Below are positions 1 to 8,071 of a stretch of 64,000 bases of DNA, one piece after another. The position numbers were made by a program, and so were the translations under genes. The DNA is from Mesorhizobium denitrificans. GTDB lineage: Bacteria; Pseudomonadota; Alphaproteobacteria; Rhizobiales; Rhizobiaceae. The number at the start of each line of letters is the position of its first letter. Position 1 is the first letter of the stretch. Where the stretch lies: positions 266,737-330,736 of the forward strand of contig NZ_QURN01000003.1 in NCBI RefSeq assembly GCF_003403035.1. The letters run 5' to 3'. The notes beneath the pieces are model-generated. The model searched no databases and was not told the DNA's origin. It saw only the letters and a list, made by a program, of their open reading frames with translations.

Positions 1-1194
1 AAATGGAACGTGCTTGCGGAGGATCTGCCTTTGCCCGCCGCGGTGATCCGGCAGGACGCATTGCTTCACAACAGCCAGTGGATGCGCAATTTCCTTGATG
101 ACAGCCGCGCCTTCATCGCACCGCACGGCAAGACCACAATGGCACCGGCGCTTTTTGATCTCCAAATCGCCGATGGCGCATGGGGAATCACCGTTGCTAC
201 GCCGCATCAGTTTCAGGTGGCGGCAGCGTTTGGCTACAAGCGCATCTTTATGGCCAATCAGGTGATCGGTCGCCGCGCTATGGCCGACATCGTTGAAACG
301 CTGAATGCCCATCCTGATATCGAGTTCTTTTGTCTTGTGGATGACCTGTCCAATGCCGAGGCGCTCGCGCAAGCTGTGCGCTCCGGAAATGCGAAACGTC
401 CGCTCAATGTGCTGGTCGAACTTGGATATGCTGGCGGACGAACCGGTTGCCGCACCGTGGAGCGCGCTCTGGCGCTGGCGCGCAAGGTTCATGCGATGCG
501 CGACGCGCTCGATCTCGCTGGCATTGAGGGCTTTGAAGGGCTCATCAAGAATGATGGCTCGCCGGAAGCGCTGGCTCAAGTTGGCCAATTGCTCGACGGC
601 ATGGTGACGCTGGCGGAAACTGCAGACAACGAAGGACTTTTCAGCGCCGATGAGGTGCTGCTGTCTGCGGGAGGCTCGGCCTATTATGACGTTGTGGCGC
701 GTAAGTTGGGCGCGGCGAAGCTTGCGCGCGCCAAGCGCGTTCTGATCCGTTCGGGCTGCTACATCACTCACGACTCCGTGCTTTATGCACGCGCTCAAGA
801 GGCGCTGCGCGTGCGCGAACCTGCGCTGGCAAATGCTGGCGGTGGATTGCAGGCGGCGCTGGAAATCTGGGCGTATGTTCAATCCAGACCGGAGCCCGGC
901 AAGGCGATAATCGGGTTTGGCAAGCGTGACATCTCGTATGACGATTTGCCCTTAGCGCTGAAATGGTTTCGTCCGGGTATGGCCGCACCGTCAACAGTGC
1001 CTACCGGCCATACAGTGCTGAGGCTGAACGACCAGCACTGCCATCTGGAAATACCGGAAAACTCTCCGCTCGTGGTGGGTGACATGATCGGCTTTGGCAT
1101 TTCCCACCCCTGTCTCACCTTTGACAAGTGGCGGGTCATGCATCTGGTCGACGAGAACTATCAGGTCACGGCGTCCTTCCGCACCTATTTCTGA
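1..1194 (+). CDS. D-threonine aldolase / D-serine dehydratase-like PLP enzyme, 5' end outside window
   Basis: Fold-type III PLP enzyme of the DSD1/D-threonine aldolase family (alanine-racemase N-terminal barrel plus metal-binding C-terminal domain), probably cleaving or deaminating a D-beta-hydroxy amino acid. Counting from the GTG at 10, the PLP lysine is Lys41 in a PHGKTT motif, and the metal ligands appear as Gln-His (342-343) and His366-Pro-Cys368 followed by LTFDKW. The frame is open to base 1 (K-W-N precedes the GTG) and family members normally begin further upstream, so the start is probably cut by the window edge. The SDR follows 36 bp downstream on the same strand, so the two are likely co-transcribed. 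Family is clear; the substrate is inferred only. Confidence 0.8.
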   Translation, partial: KWNVLAEDLPLPAAVIRQDALLHNSQWMRNFLDDSRAFIAPHGKTTMAPALFDLQIADGAWGITVATPHQFQVAAAFGYKRIFMANQVIGRRAMADIVETLNAHPDIEFFCLVDDLSNAEALAQAVRSGNAKRPLNVLVELGYAGGRTGCRTVERALALARKVHAMRDALDLAGIEGFEGLIKNDGSPEALAQVGQLLDGMVTLAETADNEGLFSADEVLLSAGGSAYYDVVARKLGAAKLARAKRVLIRSGCYITHDSVLYARAQEALRVREPALANAGGGLQAALEIWAYVQSRPEPGKAIIGFGKRDISYDDLPLALKWFRPGMAAPSTVPTGHTVLRLNDQHCHLEIPENSPLVVGDMIGFGISHPCLTFDKWRVMHLVDENYQVTASFRTYF

Positions 1195-1230
1195 CAGGCC
1201 GAAAGCTTTTTCCAACACGGGAACTGGCGC

Positions 1231-2046
1231 ATGCAACACAGCAAAATCGTGATGATAACCGGCGCTGCCAGTGGCATTGGTGCTGCAACGGCGCAGCTCG
1301 CGGCCAATGCCGGCTACCGCGTTGTGATCGCTGATATTGATGCGGACCGAGGCCGCCAAATGGCCGAGAAAATTGGCAATGGTGCCTGGTCGCTAAAGCT
1401 TGATATCTGCTCAGAAACGGAATGGACCGCCGCGCTTGATCAGGTTTGGCAGCGCGAAGGCAAGCTGGACATTCTGATCAACAATGCCGCCATCGTGCAT
1501 ACTGGCTGGGCGCGCGACCTGACACTCGATGCACATCGCCAAACAATGGACACTAACTTCTTCGGCGCAGTGATCGGCATGATGACTGCTCTGCCGCGCA
1601 TGAAGGTGCAAGGTTCCGGGCACCTGATTTCCGTCTCGTCGATGAATGCATTCATCCCCTATCCTGGCATCGCGAGTTACGCCGCCGCCAAGCATGCGCT
1701 GCGCGCGTTTCACGCGGCTGTCGCACTTGAGGAGCGAGCAGGTCCAATCGACTTTACGCTGATCTACCCAACTGCGACTGAAACCCCGATGCTGGACAAG
1801 GAGGCAAATGACGATGCGCTCGCACTGGCGTTCTCCGGCACGCCGGTATCTGCCAATTTGGTGGCGCAGCAGATTCTTGATGCGATGGTCAGCAAGCCGG
1901 TTGAAGTTTTTATTCCGCCAGAACGCGGAGAAGCCGTCAAAAGACTCGGGATCGATCCGGTTCAGTTGAGAGCTTATGTGGAAGCCAATGAACCGATAGG
2001 GCTGGAAAAATTGAAGGCGCGCCGGGCGCAGATGAAAACGGCCTAG
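1231..2046 (+). CDS. SDR family NAD(P)-dependent oxidoreductase
   Basis: Classical short-chain dehydrogenase/reductase of 271 residues. Visible motifs: TGAASGIG cofactor loop (10-17), NNAA (84-87), and the catalytic triad Ser136/137, Tyr150, Lys154 (YAAAK). Asp35 and Asp37 after the second beta strand suggest NAD(H) preference. It oxidises or reduces a hydroxyl/keto group in the cytosol. It sits directly behind the D-amino-acid-lyase-like gene and overlaps the 3' end of the convergent GntR gene by 4 bp, so it is the last gene of its transcript. The substrate cannot be read from sequence; a hydroxy acid or aldehyde from the neighbouring enzymes is a reasonable guess. Confidence 0.9.
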   Translation: MQHSKIVMITGAASGIGAATAQLAANAGYRVVIADIDADRGRQMAEKIGNGAWSLKLDICSETEWTAALDQVWQREGKLDILINNAAIVHTGWARDLTLDAHRQTMDTNFFGAVIGMMTALPRMKVQGSGHLISVSSMNAFIPYPGIASYAAAKHALRAFHAAVALEERAGPIDFTLIYPTATETPMLDKEANDDALALAFSGTPVSANLVAQQILDAMVSKPVEVFIPPERGEAVKRLGIDPVQLRAYVEANEPIGLEKLKARRAQMKTA

Positions 2047-2780
2047 CGCTTGCGGGCCGAGCGCTTGGACTTTTTCTTCTCGGTGCCTTTTTCTTCGAGG
2101 TGGCGAAGAATGCGATATGAGCCCTCGCGCAAATCGCGAACAAGTAAGTCGCCTGTTTCTGAAGGCGACCGCCGCTCCAGCGCGTCGATAATCAGAAGAT
2201 GCGGATGCACCTCCGACGACGCCTGTCGAATGTGAGGATATTGCGAACTTACAAATGGGCCGGCGAGCAACCAAAGATTTTCAATGACGCGCACAAGCGT
2301 GTCGTTTTTCGAAGCTCGATAGATAGTGAAGTGAAATGCCTGGTTTGCGGAGAGCGCGGCGCGCCAATCTTCGTTGGCTTCGCCTGCCTGAAAACCTTGA
2401 TGGTGGTCGCGCAGCGCTCCAATCTCGTCGGGCGTAATGTGTACCGCGGCGAGTTCGCCAGCCAGGCGTTCAAGCGGTACGCGCGTCTCGCGAATGTTGA
2501 GATAAACCGGAATTTCCAGCGTTGGAACGCGCGGTTGGTATCCGGGTTTTAGTTCCAGCGCGCCTTCGCGCACCAGCTGGAACACCGCTTCGCGAACCGG
2601 CGTTGCGGACGTATTCAACGAAGCAGCGAGTCCGCGGATGCTGATGCGTGAACCGGGTGTGTGCAGCCCCGTCATCAACTCGAGCCGCAAATGCGCATAG
2701 ATGCGGTCCGACAGGCTGTCGCGCGAAAGATCAATCTCGACGGGTTGTGGTTCTTGATCCAAGCTCTGCGCTTTCTCCAT
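2043..2780 (-). CDS. GntR family transcriptional regulator (FadR-type ligand domain)
   Basis: One-domain-plus-HTH regulator of 245 residues. The N-terminal winged helix is around residues 20-85 (LSDRIYAHLRLEL then TPVREAVFQL) and an all-helical FCD-type effector domain follows, with acidic/His residues that usually bind a metal and a carboxylic acid. It is third in the minus-strand run acyl-CoA dehydrogenase - kinase - regulator. The C-terminus is basic (KKKSKRSARKR). The ribosome site before the ATG at 2780 is weak. It is the only regulator in this catabolic module, so it is the best candidate to bind the 15-bp palindromes at 5321, 5409 and 9822; that link is inference. Confidence 0.88.
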   Translation of the reverse strand: MEKAQSLDQEPQPVEIDLSRDSLSDRIYAHLRLELMTGLHTPGSRISIRGLAASLNTSATPVREAVFQLVREGALELKPGYQPRVPTLEIPVYLNIRETRVPLERLAGELAAVHITPDEIGALRDHHQGFQAGEANEDWRAALSANQAFHFTIYRASKNDTLVRVIENLWLLAGPFVSSQYPHIRQASSEVHPHLLIIDALERRSPSETGDLLVRDLREGSYRILRHLEEKGTEKKKSKRSARKR

Positions 2781-2837
2781 TGTCTATGGCGAATCGCATG
2801 TTTGCGGGCCTGACGCAATTTAGAACCAACGCGGCTG

Positions 2838-4100
2838 CTAAGGCTTGAGCGCTTCCAGCGATTTGAGCAGAATGTCTGGCGTGCCAAGCTTGCCGGATTT
2901 CAGAAACAGCGACATCGGTACAGGCTCGTCAGCGACGCAGAATCCACTGCCCAATGGACCATCCGGCAAGGCATGCACGCGGCGAATGCCCAAGGCTGCA
3001 ACCACGGCCCCCGATGTTTCACCGCCGGAAACAACCATCCTGCGTACGCCGCGATCGCGCAATCCTGCCGCAACTCCCGCGATCAAACGTTCTGCCCGGC
3101 GGGCAGCACCAATGATGCCCATAGCTTTCTGCGCTTGCTCAACTCCTGCCGCGCTCGTGTCCGTTGAAATCCCGACCGGTTGCGAGCCAATCAGCGGGGA
3201 CGCCCATTCAAGTGCCGAGGCGATGATTGCCGCCTCGTCGCGTTCGTCCAGCGGGTTAAGCGTCAATCCGGGGTAATGGGCGGAAAATTGCGCGAATTGT
3301 TCTGTTGCGACAGGCCCTACACTGCCGACAAGCACCGCGCCCGGCCCTTCCGGCAGCTTGACCTTATGCACTTTATGGTCTGCGCGTTCCCCTGCAAGCG
3401 CAATAGCGAAGCCGATAATCAGCGGATCGCTGGCAACGACAACCGCCGAACTTTCGGCCGCAAGCTGGACGGTTACGTCAACGTCGCCATCATCGCTTGC
3501 ATCTGCCAGAACGTGGCGCACGCCCGACTGCACGAGCTTTTCCCACTCCTGCCGTGCGGGATCAATTCCTCGTATCAGAACGCTGTGCGGGAGCAGTGCG
3601 ACAGGCGTGCGCGTTTGATGCGAGAGGAACCGCACCAGATCGGGATCCGTCATCGGTGTCAGCGGATCGAGGCGCTTGATGGACTCCGAAACGAGACGCG
3701 AGCGGTAGAACATATATCCTTGATGCACGGTGACATTGTAGATCGGAAAGCCTGCGCTCATCAGCACGGGCGCGCCACCCGCGCGGTCTGAGAGATAATC
3801 CGCAGCCAGCCCGATGTTGCCCTTTTCCGTGGAGTCAAAACTCGCGCACGCCTTATAGGCGATCCGGGCGCAGCCAGCGGCTTCGAGCGCGGTTGAACCG
3901 CTCGCGATGATGGCCTCAGCCTCGTCAACAGGGATGACGCGTGTTCGCGATGCAAAAATCAGAACATCACCATGCGGATCATCCGTGATGGCTTGAGGGT
4001 CGAAAAAGACGGGCGAGCGAAGTCCGGCCGCTTCCAACTTTCCGGCAACGAGCAGCGCCCCGGTAAAGTCATCGGCGATGATACCCAGACGGACCGTCAT
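2838..4100 (-). CDS. Four-carbon acid sugar kinase family protein (OtnK/DtnK-like)
   Basis: DUF1537-family kinase of 420 residues, the family that phosphorylates D-threonate, D-erythronate and related acids with ATP. The N-terminal substrate-domain signature IADDFTGA is at 8-15, and the C-terminal nucleotide domain carries the glycine-rich SGGETSG at 358-364. The start ATG at 4100 has a strong GAGGAGG ribosome site. It lies 9 bp after the acyl-CoA dehydrogenase and upstream of the GntR gene. The usual partners (PdxA2-type dehydrogenase or class II aldolase) are absent here, so the acceptor may differ from threonate/erythronate. Confidence 0.85.
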   Translation of the reverse strand: MTVRLGIIADDFTGALLVAGKLEAAGLRSPVFFDPQAITDDPHGDVLIFASRTRVIPVDEAEAIIASGSTALEAAGCARIAYKACASFDSTEKGNIGLAADYLSDRAGGAPVLMSAGFPIYNVTVHQGYMFYRSRLVSESIKRLDPLTPMTDPDLVRFLSHQTRTPVALLPHSVLIRGIDPARQEWEKLVQSGVRHVLADASDDGDVDVTVQLAAESSAVVVASDPLIIGFAIALAGERADHKVHKVKLPEGPGAVLVGSVGPVATEQFAQFSAHYPGLTLNPLDERDEAAIIASALEWASPLIGSQPVGISTDTSAAGVEQAQKAMGIIGAARRAERLIAGVAAGLRDRGVRRMVVSGGETSGAVVAALGIRRVHALPDGPLGSGFCVADEPVPMSLFLKSGKLGTPDILLKSLEALKP

Positions 4101-4109
4101 GCACCCTCC

Positions 4110-5249
4110 TCAAGCGTTGAGCATTTCGCGCGCGATAATGATCTGCTGAATTTGGCTCGTGCCTTCGTAGAGCCGGAACAAGCGCACGTCACGATAGAAA
4201 TGCTCCACCGCGCTGTCGCGCATGTAGCCCGATCCGCCATGTATCTGCACGGCGCGGTCCGCTACGCGCCCGACCATTTCCGAGCAATAGAGCTTGCAAC
4301 TGGCCGCCTCCTGAATGATGCGCGCACCGCTATCCATGCGCCGCGCCGCCTCTATGACCATGCAGCGTCCGGCAAAACATTCCGTACCACTTTCCGCAAG
4401 CATCGCCTGCACGAGTTGGTGCTCACCAATCGCCTTGCCGAACTGCTTGCGCTCGCGCGCGTAGGAAACCGACTCGTCGCAAAGGCGCTGTGCGGCACCC
4501 ACGCAAACGGCGGCGATGTGCAGTCGCCCGCGATTCAAAACCTTCATCGCCGTTTTGAAACCCTGCCCTTCCACGCCTCCGATAATCGCGTCGGCAGGCA
4601 CCACGCAATCTTCGAGAATTACGTCGCATGTGCGGGTGCCTCGCTGACCCATTTTCTCATCTATTTTGCCGAGCGAAAGGCCGGGGCTGTTGCGAGGAAC
4701 CAGAAACGCCGTGATGCCGGACGCGCCCTCCCCTCCCGTGCGCGCCATCAATGTGAAAACATCCGCAATCGGCGCGTTTGTGATGAACCGTTTGGTGCCG
4801 TTGAGGATATAGTTTTTCCCCTGCCGCCGTGCGGCGGTCTTTATCGCAGCGGCGTCCGAACCCACATCCGGTTCGGTAAGAGCAAATGAGCCAATAACTT
4901 CGCCGCGGGCCAGACGCGGAAGCCAATATTGCTTCTGCTCATCAGTGCCGTCCGCGATGATTCCTTGCGAGCCGATGCCATTATTGGTGCCGATCACCGA
5001 GCGAAAAGCTGGCGATGTATAGCCAAGCTCCAGCGCAACCATCACCTCCTCTTCCATGGTCAGACCAAGCCCGCCATAAGCTTCGGGAATCGTTAGCCCG
5101 AACAAGCCCAGATCGCGCATCTCATCGATTATCGCCCCCGGAATGGCGTTTTCCTGTTCGACGCCCGGCTCCGCCGGAATGAGGCGTTCACGCACAAAGC
5201 GGCGCACAGTCGTGACCAATTGGTCGAGCAATTGGCTGTCTCTTATCAT
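4110..5249 (-). CDS. Acyl-CoA dehydrogenase family protein
   Basis: FAD-dependent acyl-CoA dehydrogenase of 379 residues with the full three-domain fold: an N-terminal helical part, the middle beta domain (the FALTEPDVGSDA stretch that contacts FAD) and a C-terminal helical domain. The catalytic base is Glu362 in LYEGTSQIQ near the C-terminus, and an IHGGSGY motif precedes it. Introduces an alpha,beta double bond into an acyl-CoA, passing electrons to ETF. First gene of the minus-strand operon with kinase and GntR, with a GGAGGAGG ribosome site before the ATG at 5249. It is divergent from the P450 across a promoter region with two palindromes. No CoA ligase or hydratase is next to it. Confidence 0.92.
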   Translation of the reverse strand: MIRDSQLLDQLVTTVRRFVRERLIPAEPGVEQENAIPGAIIDEMRDLGLFGLTIPEAYGGLGLTMEEEVMVALELGYTSPAFRSVIGTNNGIGSQGIIADGTDEQKQYWLPRLARGEVIGSFALTEPDVGSDAAAIKTAARRQGKNYILNGTKRFITNAPIADVFTLMARTGGEGASGITAFLVPRNSPGLSLGKIDEKMGQRGTRTCDVILEDCVVPADAIIGGVEGQGFKTAMKVLNRGRLHIAAVCVGAAQRLCDESVSYARERKQFGKAIGEHQLVQAMLAESGTECFAGRCMVIEAARRMDSGARIIQEAASCKLYCSEMVGRVADRAVQIHGGSGYMRDSAVEHFYRDVRLFRLYEGTSQIQQIIIAREMLNA

Positions 5250-5320
5250 GTCGCCTCCTCCGTGGCTGATTGAGATGCCAACTCCAAATTACATCAGAGC
5301 TTTGTTCGCACAATAGAAAT

Positions 5321-5335
5321 TGGAATTTATTTCCA
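5321..5335. promoter_or_regulatory. 15-bp palindrome, candidate operator (copy 1)
   Basis: TGGAATTTATTTCCA: five-base arms TGGAA/TTCCA around a 5-bp AT centre. It lies in the 211-bp divergent region between the acyl-CoA dehydrogenase (72 bp from its ATG) and the P450. It matches two other copies at 5409 and 9822 with consensus TGRAAYTWWWTTYCA. Likely a GntR or similar dimer site; the binding protein is inferred. Confidence 0.5.
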
Positions 5336-5408
5336 TATTTGTTTCTGACACGGCTTTTGTCTTAGCTATTGTCTTGCCTGGCGACAGCTTGCAACATAGT
5401 CTCGAAAG

Positions 5409-5423
5409 TGAAATTATATTTCA
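5409..5423. promoter_or_regulatory. 15-bp palindrome, candidate operator (copy 2)
   Basis: TGAAATTATATTTCA: perfect 6-bp arms TGAAAT/ATTTCA around TAT, 37 bp before the chosen ATG of the P450. Same spacing and ends as the copies at 5321 and 9822. Confidence 0.5.
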
Positions 5424-5460
5424 TCCGTGCTGTCGATCGACTTCGGTCAGAGGGAAAAAC

Positions 5461-6744
5461 ATGCCGGAAATCATCAAAATATCCGACCTGCCCTTGCTAA
5501 GCGAAGCTGGCTTCGCGGGCGGGCGAGACAATTTTCACGCATTCTGCAAAGCGATCTTTTCGGACCGCCAGCCGCGCTATTTTCGAACCAAGGCAGACGC
5601 GCTTGTAGTTTTCAATCACGCCGATCTCATGGCGTTCGGCACAGCGCCGCAGATAGGAAATGTGCCTCCCGGAATTTTATTTCCCGGCACTATGGATGCA
5701 CCGCCAGATGCCGAAGCCGCGCCGGGGAAACGCATCGCCGAAGTGCTGTCGGCTCAGGTCTTCACAACCAATCCGCCCATACATGGCGCAAGCCGGCGAA
5801 TCCTGTTGAATTGGATCGGGCCGAAGCAAGTTACCGGCATGGAGGGGATTGTTCGTGACCTCGTCGACAATATTCTCGATGCGATGGATAACGGCACAGA
5901 AGTAGATTTCGTGCCGAGCGTTTCAGAGGCTTTGACGATTGGCTTCTGGTCCAAGTTGCTTGATCTAACCGCCGACGAAATCGCGCGGATTACCCAAGCA
6001 ACAAGAGAAATGAACCGGCTGTTTATCATCGACCGAACAGAGGAAGACCTGAGAGCGCTTGACCGCGCTTTTGACGACTACGCCAAGGTTCTCGATGACG
6101 CCGCGAAGCGCGGGCTGGAAAATGGAAATGCGGACCTGCTCGAAATTCAGCGACAGCTTCAAGAGTTGAATTTCGAGGAGGATATAAATTCGGTTGGTGT
6201 TTACCCGCGGACCGTCAGCGAGGTGCTTTCCGGCAACCTGATTGACGGATTTCATACGGCAGCACTTGCTTCGGCCAACACCTGCTACACGCTTTCGCGC
6301 CATCCGCATGTTCTGGATGAAGTCCGCGGCTCTTCGCAATTGCTTGCAAAGGCAATCTCGGAATCTCTAAGGCTTGAACCTCCAGTTCTATTGCTCAGGC
6401 GCTATGTGCTGGAAGATTTCGAGTATGACGGCATGATCGTGCCGCGCGGAACGCAAGTTGTTATGATGTGGGCTGCGGGCAATCTGGACCCGAAAGCGTT
6501 TCCCGAACCATACGAGTTCGACCTGCATCGACGCCATCAGGGAATGACCGTTTTTGGCAATGGCATCCATATTTGCCCCGGCAGATATGTCGGAATAATG
6601 CTGACGCGCATACTGCTCGAAGGCTTAGAAGCGCGAAACATGCGCTTGCGTCCGGGACAATCGGCTGCCGAATGGATACCGGGCTATTTCATGTCGCAAT
6701 TGCGTAGCCTGCCTATAGCAATTGAGCGGCGCGCCGAAGAATAA
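5461..6744 (+). CDS. Cytochrome P450 with atypical I-helix
   Basis: Soluble bacterial P450 of 427 residues from the ATG at 5461, chosen for the AGAGG ribosome site; in-frame codons further upstream lie inside the promoter palindromes. The haem ligand is Cys372 in FGNGIHICPG, and the K-helix ExxR is Glu301-Arg304 (ESLR). The oxygen-activating I-helix motif, normally (A/G)Gx(D/E)T, reads D262-G-F-H265-T266, so histidine replaces the acid. It should oxidise a small molecule with electrons from a ferredoxin, but no ferredoxin or reductase gene is adjacent. Divergent from the acyl-CoA dehydrogenase, convergent with the aminotransferase. Family certain, substrate unknown. Confidence 0.93.
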   Translation: MPEIIKISDLPLLSEAGFAGGRDNFHAFCKAIFSDRQPRYFRTKADALVVFNHADLMAFGTAPQIGNVPPGILFPGTMDAPPDAEAAPGKRIAEVLSAQVFTTNPPIHGASRRILLNWIGPKQVTGMEGIVRDLVDNILDAMDNGTEVDFVPSVSEALTIGFWSKLLDLTADEIARITQATREMNRLFIIDRTEEDLRALDRAFDDYAKVLDDAAKRGLENGNADLLEIQRQLQELNFEEDINSVGVYPRTVSEVLSGNLIDGFHTAALASANTCYTLSRHPHVLDEVRGSSQLLAKAISESLRLEPPVLLLRRYVLEDFEYDGMIVPRGTQVVMMWAAGNLDPKAFPEPYEFDLHRRHQGMTVFGNGIHICPGRYVGIMLTRILLEGLEARNMRLRPGQSAAEWIPGYFMSQLRSLPIAIERRAEE

Positions 6745-6768
6745 GCACCGCTCCTTGCATCGACCACC

Positions 6769-8013
6769 TTAGGACTGAACGTAGCCAGCGGCTGCAATAT
6801 CCTTCATCGCGTTGTCTGCTGCTTCGATGCCGCGATCAACATCGGCAGGGGTATGCGCAGCGCAGAGGAACATGTTGTGACGCGGATGGAAGTATGCTCC
6901 GTGGCGCAACGCAGCCAGACCGAATGCATTGCCGATCCGCAGGTCAGCGTCGTCGTCAAAAAGCAGCATAGGCATCTGCGCAGGTCCGGTCTGGCGCAGA
7001 CGGAAGCCATTGCGGCGCGCCGCTTCATCAAGCCCCGCGCGCAACCGCTCACCCATCGCGATCGTATGGCTGATTGCGTTGCTCTCTTTCAAAATGCCGA
7101 TCGTAGCTACCGCCGCGGCCATCGCCGCCCCGCCGTACCAAAACGACCCGGTCGTGAAAATCTTGGCTGCGGCCTCGCGAAACGCATTGCCACCAACAAC
7201 CGCTGAGATGGGCCAGCCATTTGCTATCGACTTTGACATGGCTGCGAGGTCTGGCTTGACCCCGTGCGGGAACCAGCTTCCACGCAAGTGGATTCGGAAG
7301 CTGGCGCGCACATCATCCAATATGAGTGCTGCGCCGGTGCGGTCACAGATTGCCCGCGCCTCAGCGAGAAAAGCCGGGTCCGTCATCTCCTGGTCGCGCT
7401 GCACATCATGCCGGTATGCGGTAATCATGATACCGGCGAGATCATCTCCGGCCTGATCGGCAGCCGCGCGCAAGCTGGCTGCGTCGTTGAAATCAAAATG
7501 TATCAGATGCGCCTTGTCTTCCGCCGTAACACCGACGACCGACGGCGTGCACCAAGGCACGGCGCCATGATAAGCGCCACGAGCGACTAGAATTTTCCGC
7601 TTTCCGGCTTGCGCACGCGCAATCATCACGCAGACCGTTGTCGCGTCGGTGCCGTTTTTCTGAAAGAGCGCCCAGTCTGCGCCATCGACTGTGTCGACCA
7701 TCAGCTCAGCCAGTTCCACCATCTTCTCAGTGGGACCGTTGCCGATGTCCGCCGCCTTCATTTGCTCAAGCGCTGCGGCGTCCACGACCGGATGGTGATA
7801 GCCAAGAAGATTGGGACCCCATGCACACATGAAGTCAACATATTCATTTCCGTCCACATCCCAGACGCGGCAGCCTTCCGAGCGCGCGAAAAACTGCGGA
7901 TAGCCCGGCCCGATTGCACGCGTTGCCATATGACCCCAGACGCCTCCGGGTACGACGCGTTGCGCACGACCAAGAAGAGCGGCATCCCGGCTGTTGAGCA
8001 GACTGACATTCAT
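6769..8013 (-). CDS. Class III PLP aminotransferase (glutamate-1-semialdehyde aminomutase-like)
   Basis: Aminotransferase of 414 residues from the ATG at 8013, with AAGGA nine bases before it. The GSAM-like subgroup is shown by NGTDAT (120-125), LDDVRASFR with Asp233 binding the pyridine nitrogen, and the PLP lysine Lys261 in MSKSIANGWP. This subgroup includes beta-amino-acid and D-phenylglycine aminotransferases as well as hemL; the catabolic context argues against haem synthesis. It follows the peptide-type binding protein on the same transcript, separated by a hairpin at 8034-8061. The likely role is transamination of an imported amino compound. Substrate is inference. Confidence 0.88.
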   Translation of the reverse strand: MNVSLLNSRDAALLGRAQRVVPGGVWGHMATRAIGPGYPQFFARSEGCRVWDVDGNEYVDFMCAWGPNLLGYHHPVVDAAALEQMKAADIGNGPTEKMVELAELMVDTVDGADWALFQKNGTDATTVCVMIARAQAGKRKILVARGAYHGAVPWCTPSVVGVTAEDKAHLIHFDFNDAASLRAAADQAGDDLAGIMITAYRHDVQRDQEMTDPAFLAEARAICDRTGAALILDDVRASFRIHLRGSWFPHGVKPDLAAMSKSIANGWPISAVVGGNAFREAAAKIFTTGSFWYGGAAMAAAVATIGILKESNAISHTIAMGERLRAGLDEAARRNGFRLRQTGPAQMPMLLFDDDADLRIGNAFGLAALRHGAYFHPRHNMFLCAAHTPADVDRGIEAADNAMKDIAAAGYVQS

Positions 8014-8033
8014 ATCGCATTTCCTTGAAATCA

Positions 8034-8061
8034 AGGGCGAAGCCGTTGCTGGCTTCGCCCT
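8034..8061 (-). terminator. Intercistronic hairpin, candidate attenuator
   Basis: Perfect 11-bp stem AGGGCGAAGCC / GGCTTCGCCCT with a 6-base loop, 10 bp after the stop codon of the binding protein and upstream of the aminotransferase on the minus strand. The bases after the stem on that strand (TTGATTTC) are only weakly T-rich, so partial termination or 3'-end protection of the binding-protein message is more likely than full termination. Confidence 0.65.
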
Positions 8062-8071
8062 GCGTATCAGA

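Noticed and set aside
991..2274. Long minus-strand frames opposite the D-threonine aldolase-like and SDR genes
   Set aside because: They run antisense to clear enzymes with all catalytic motifs and have Arg/His-rich, non-family composition.
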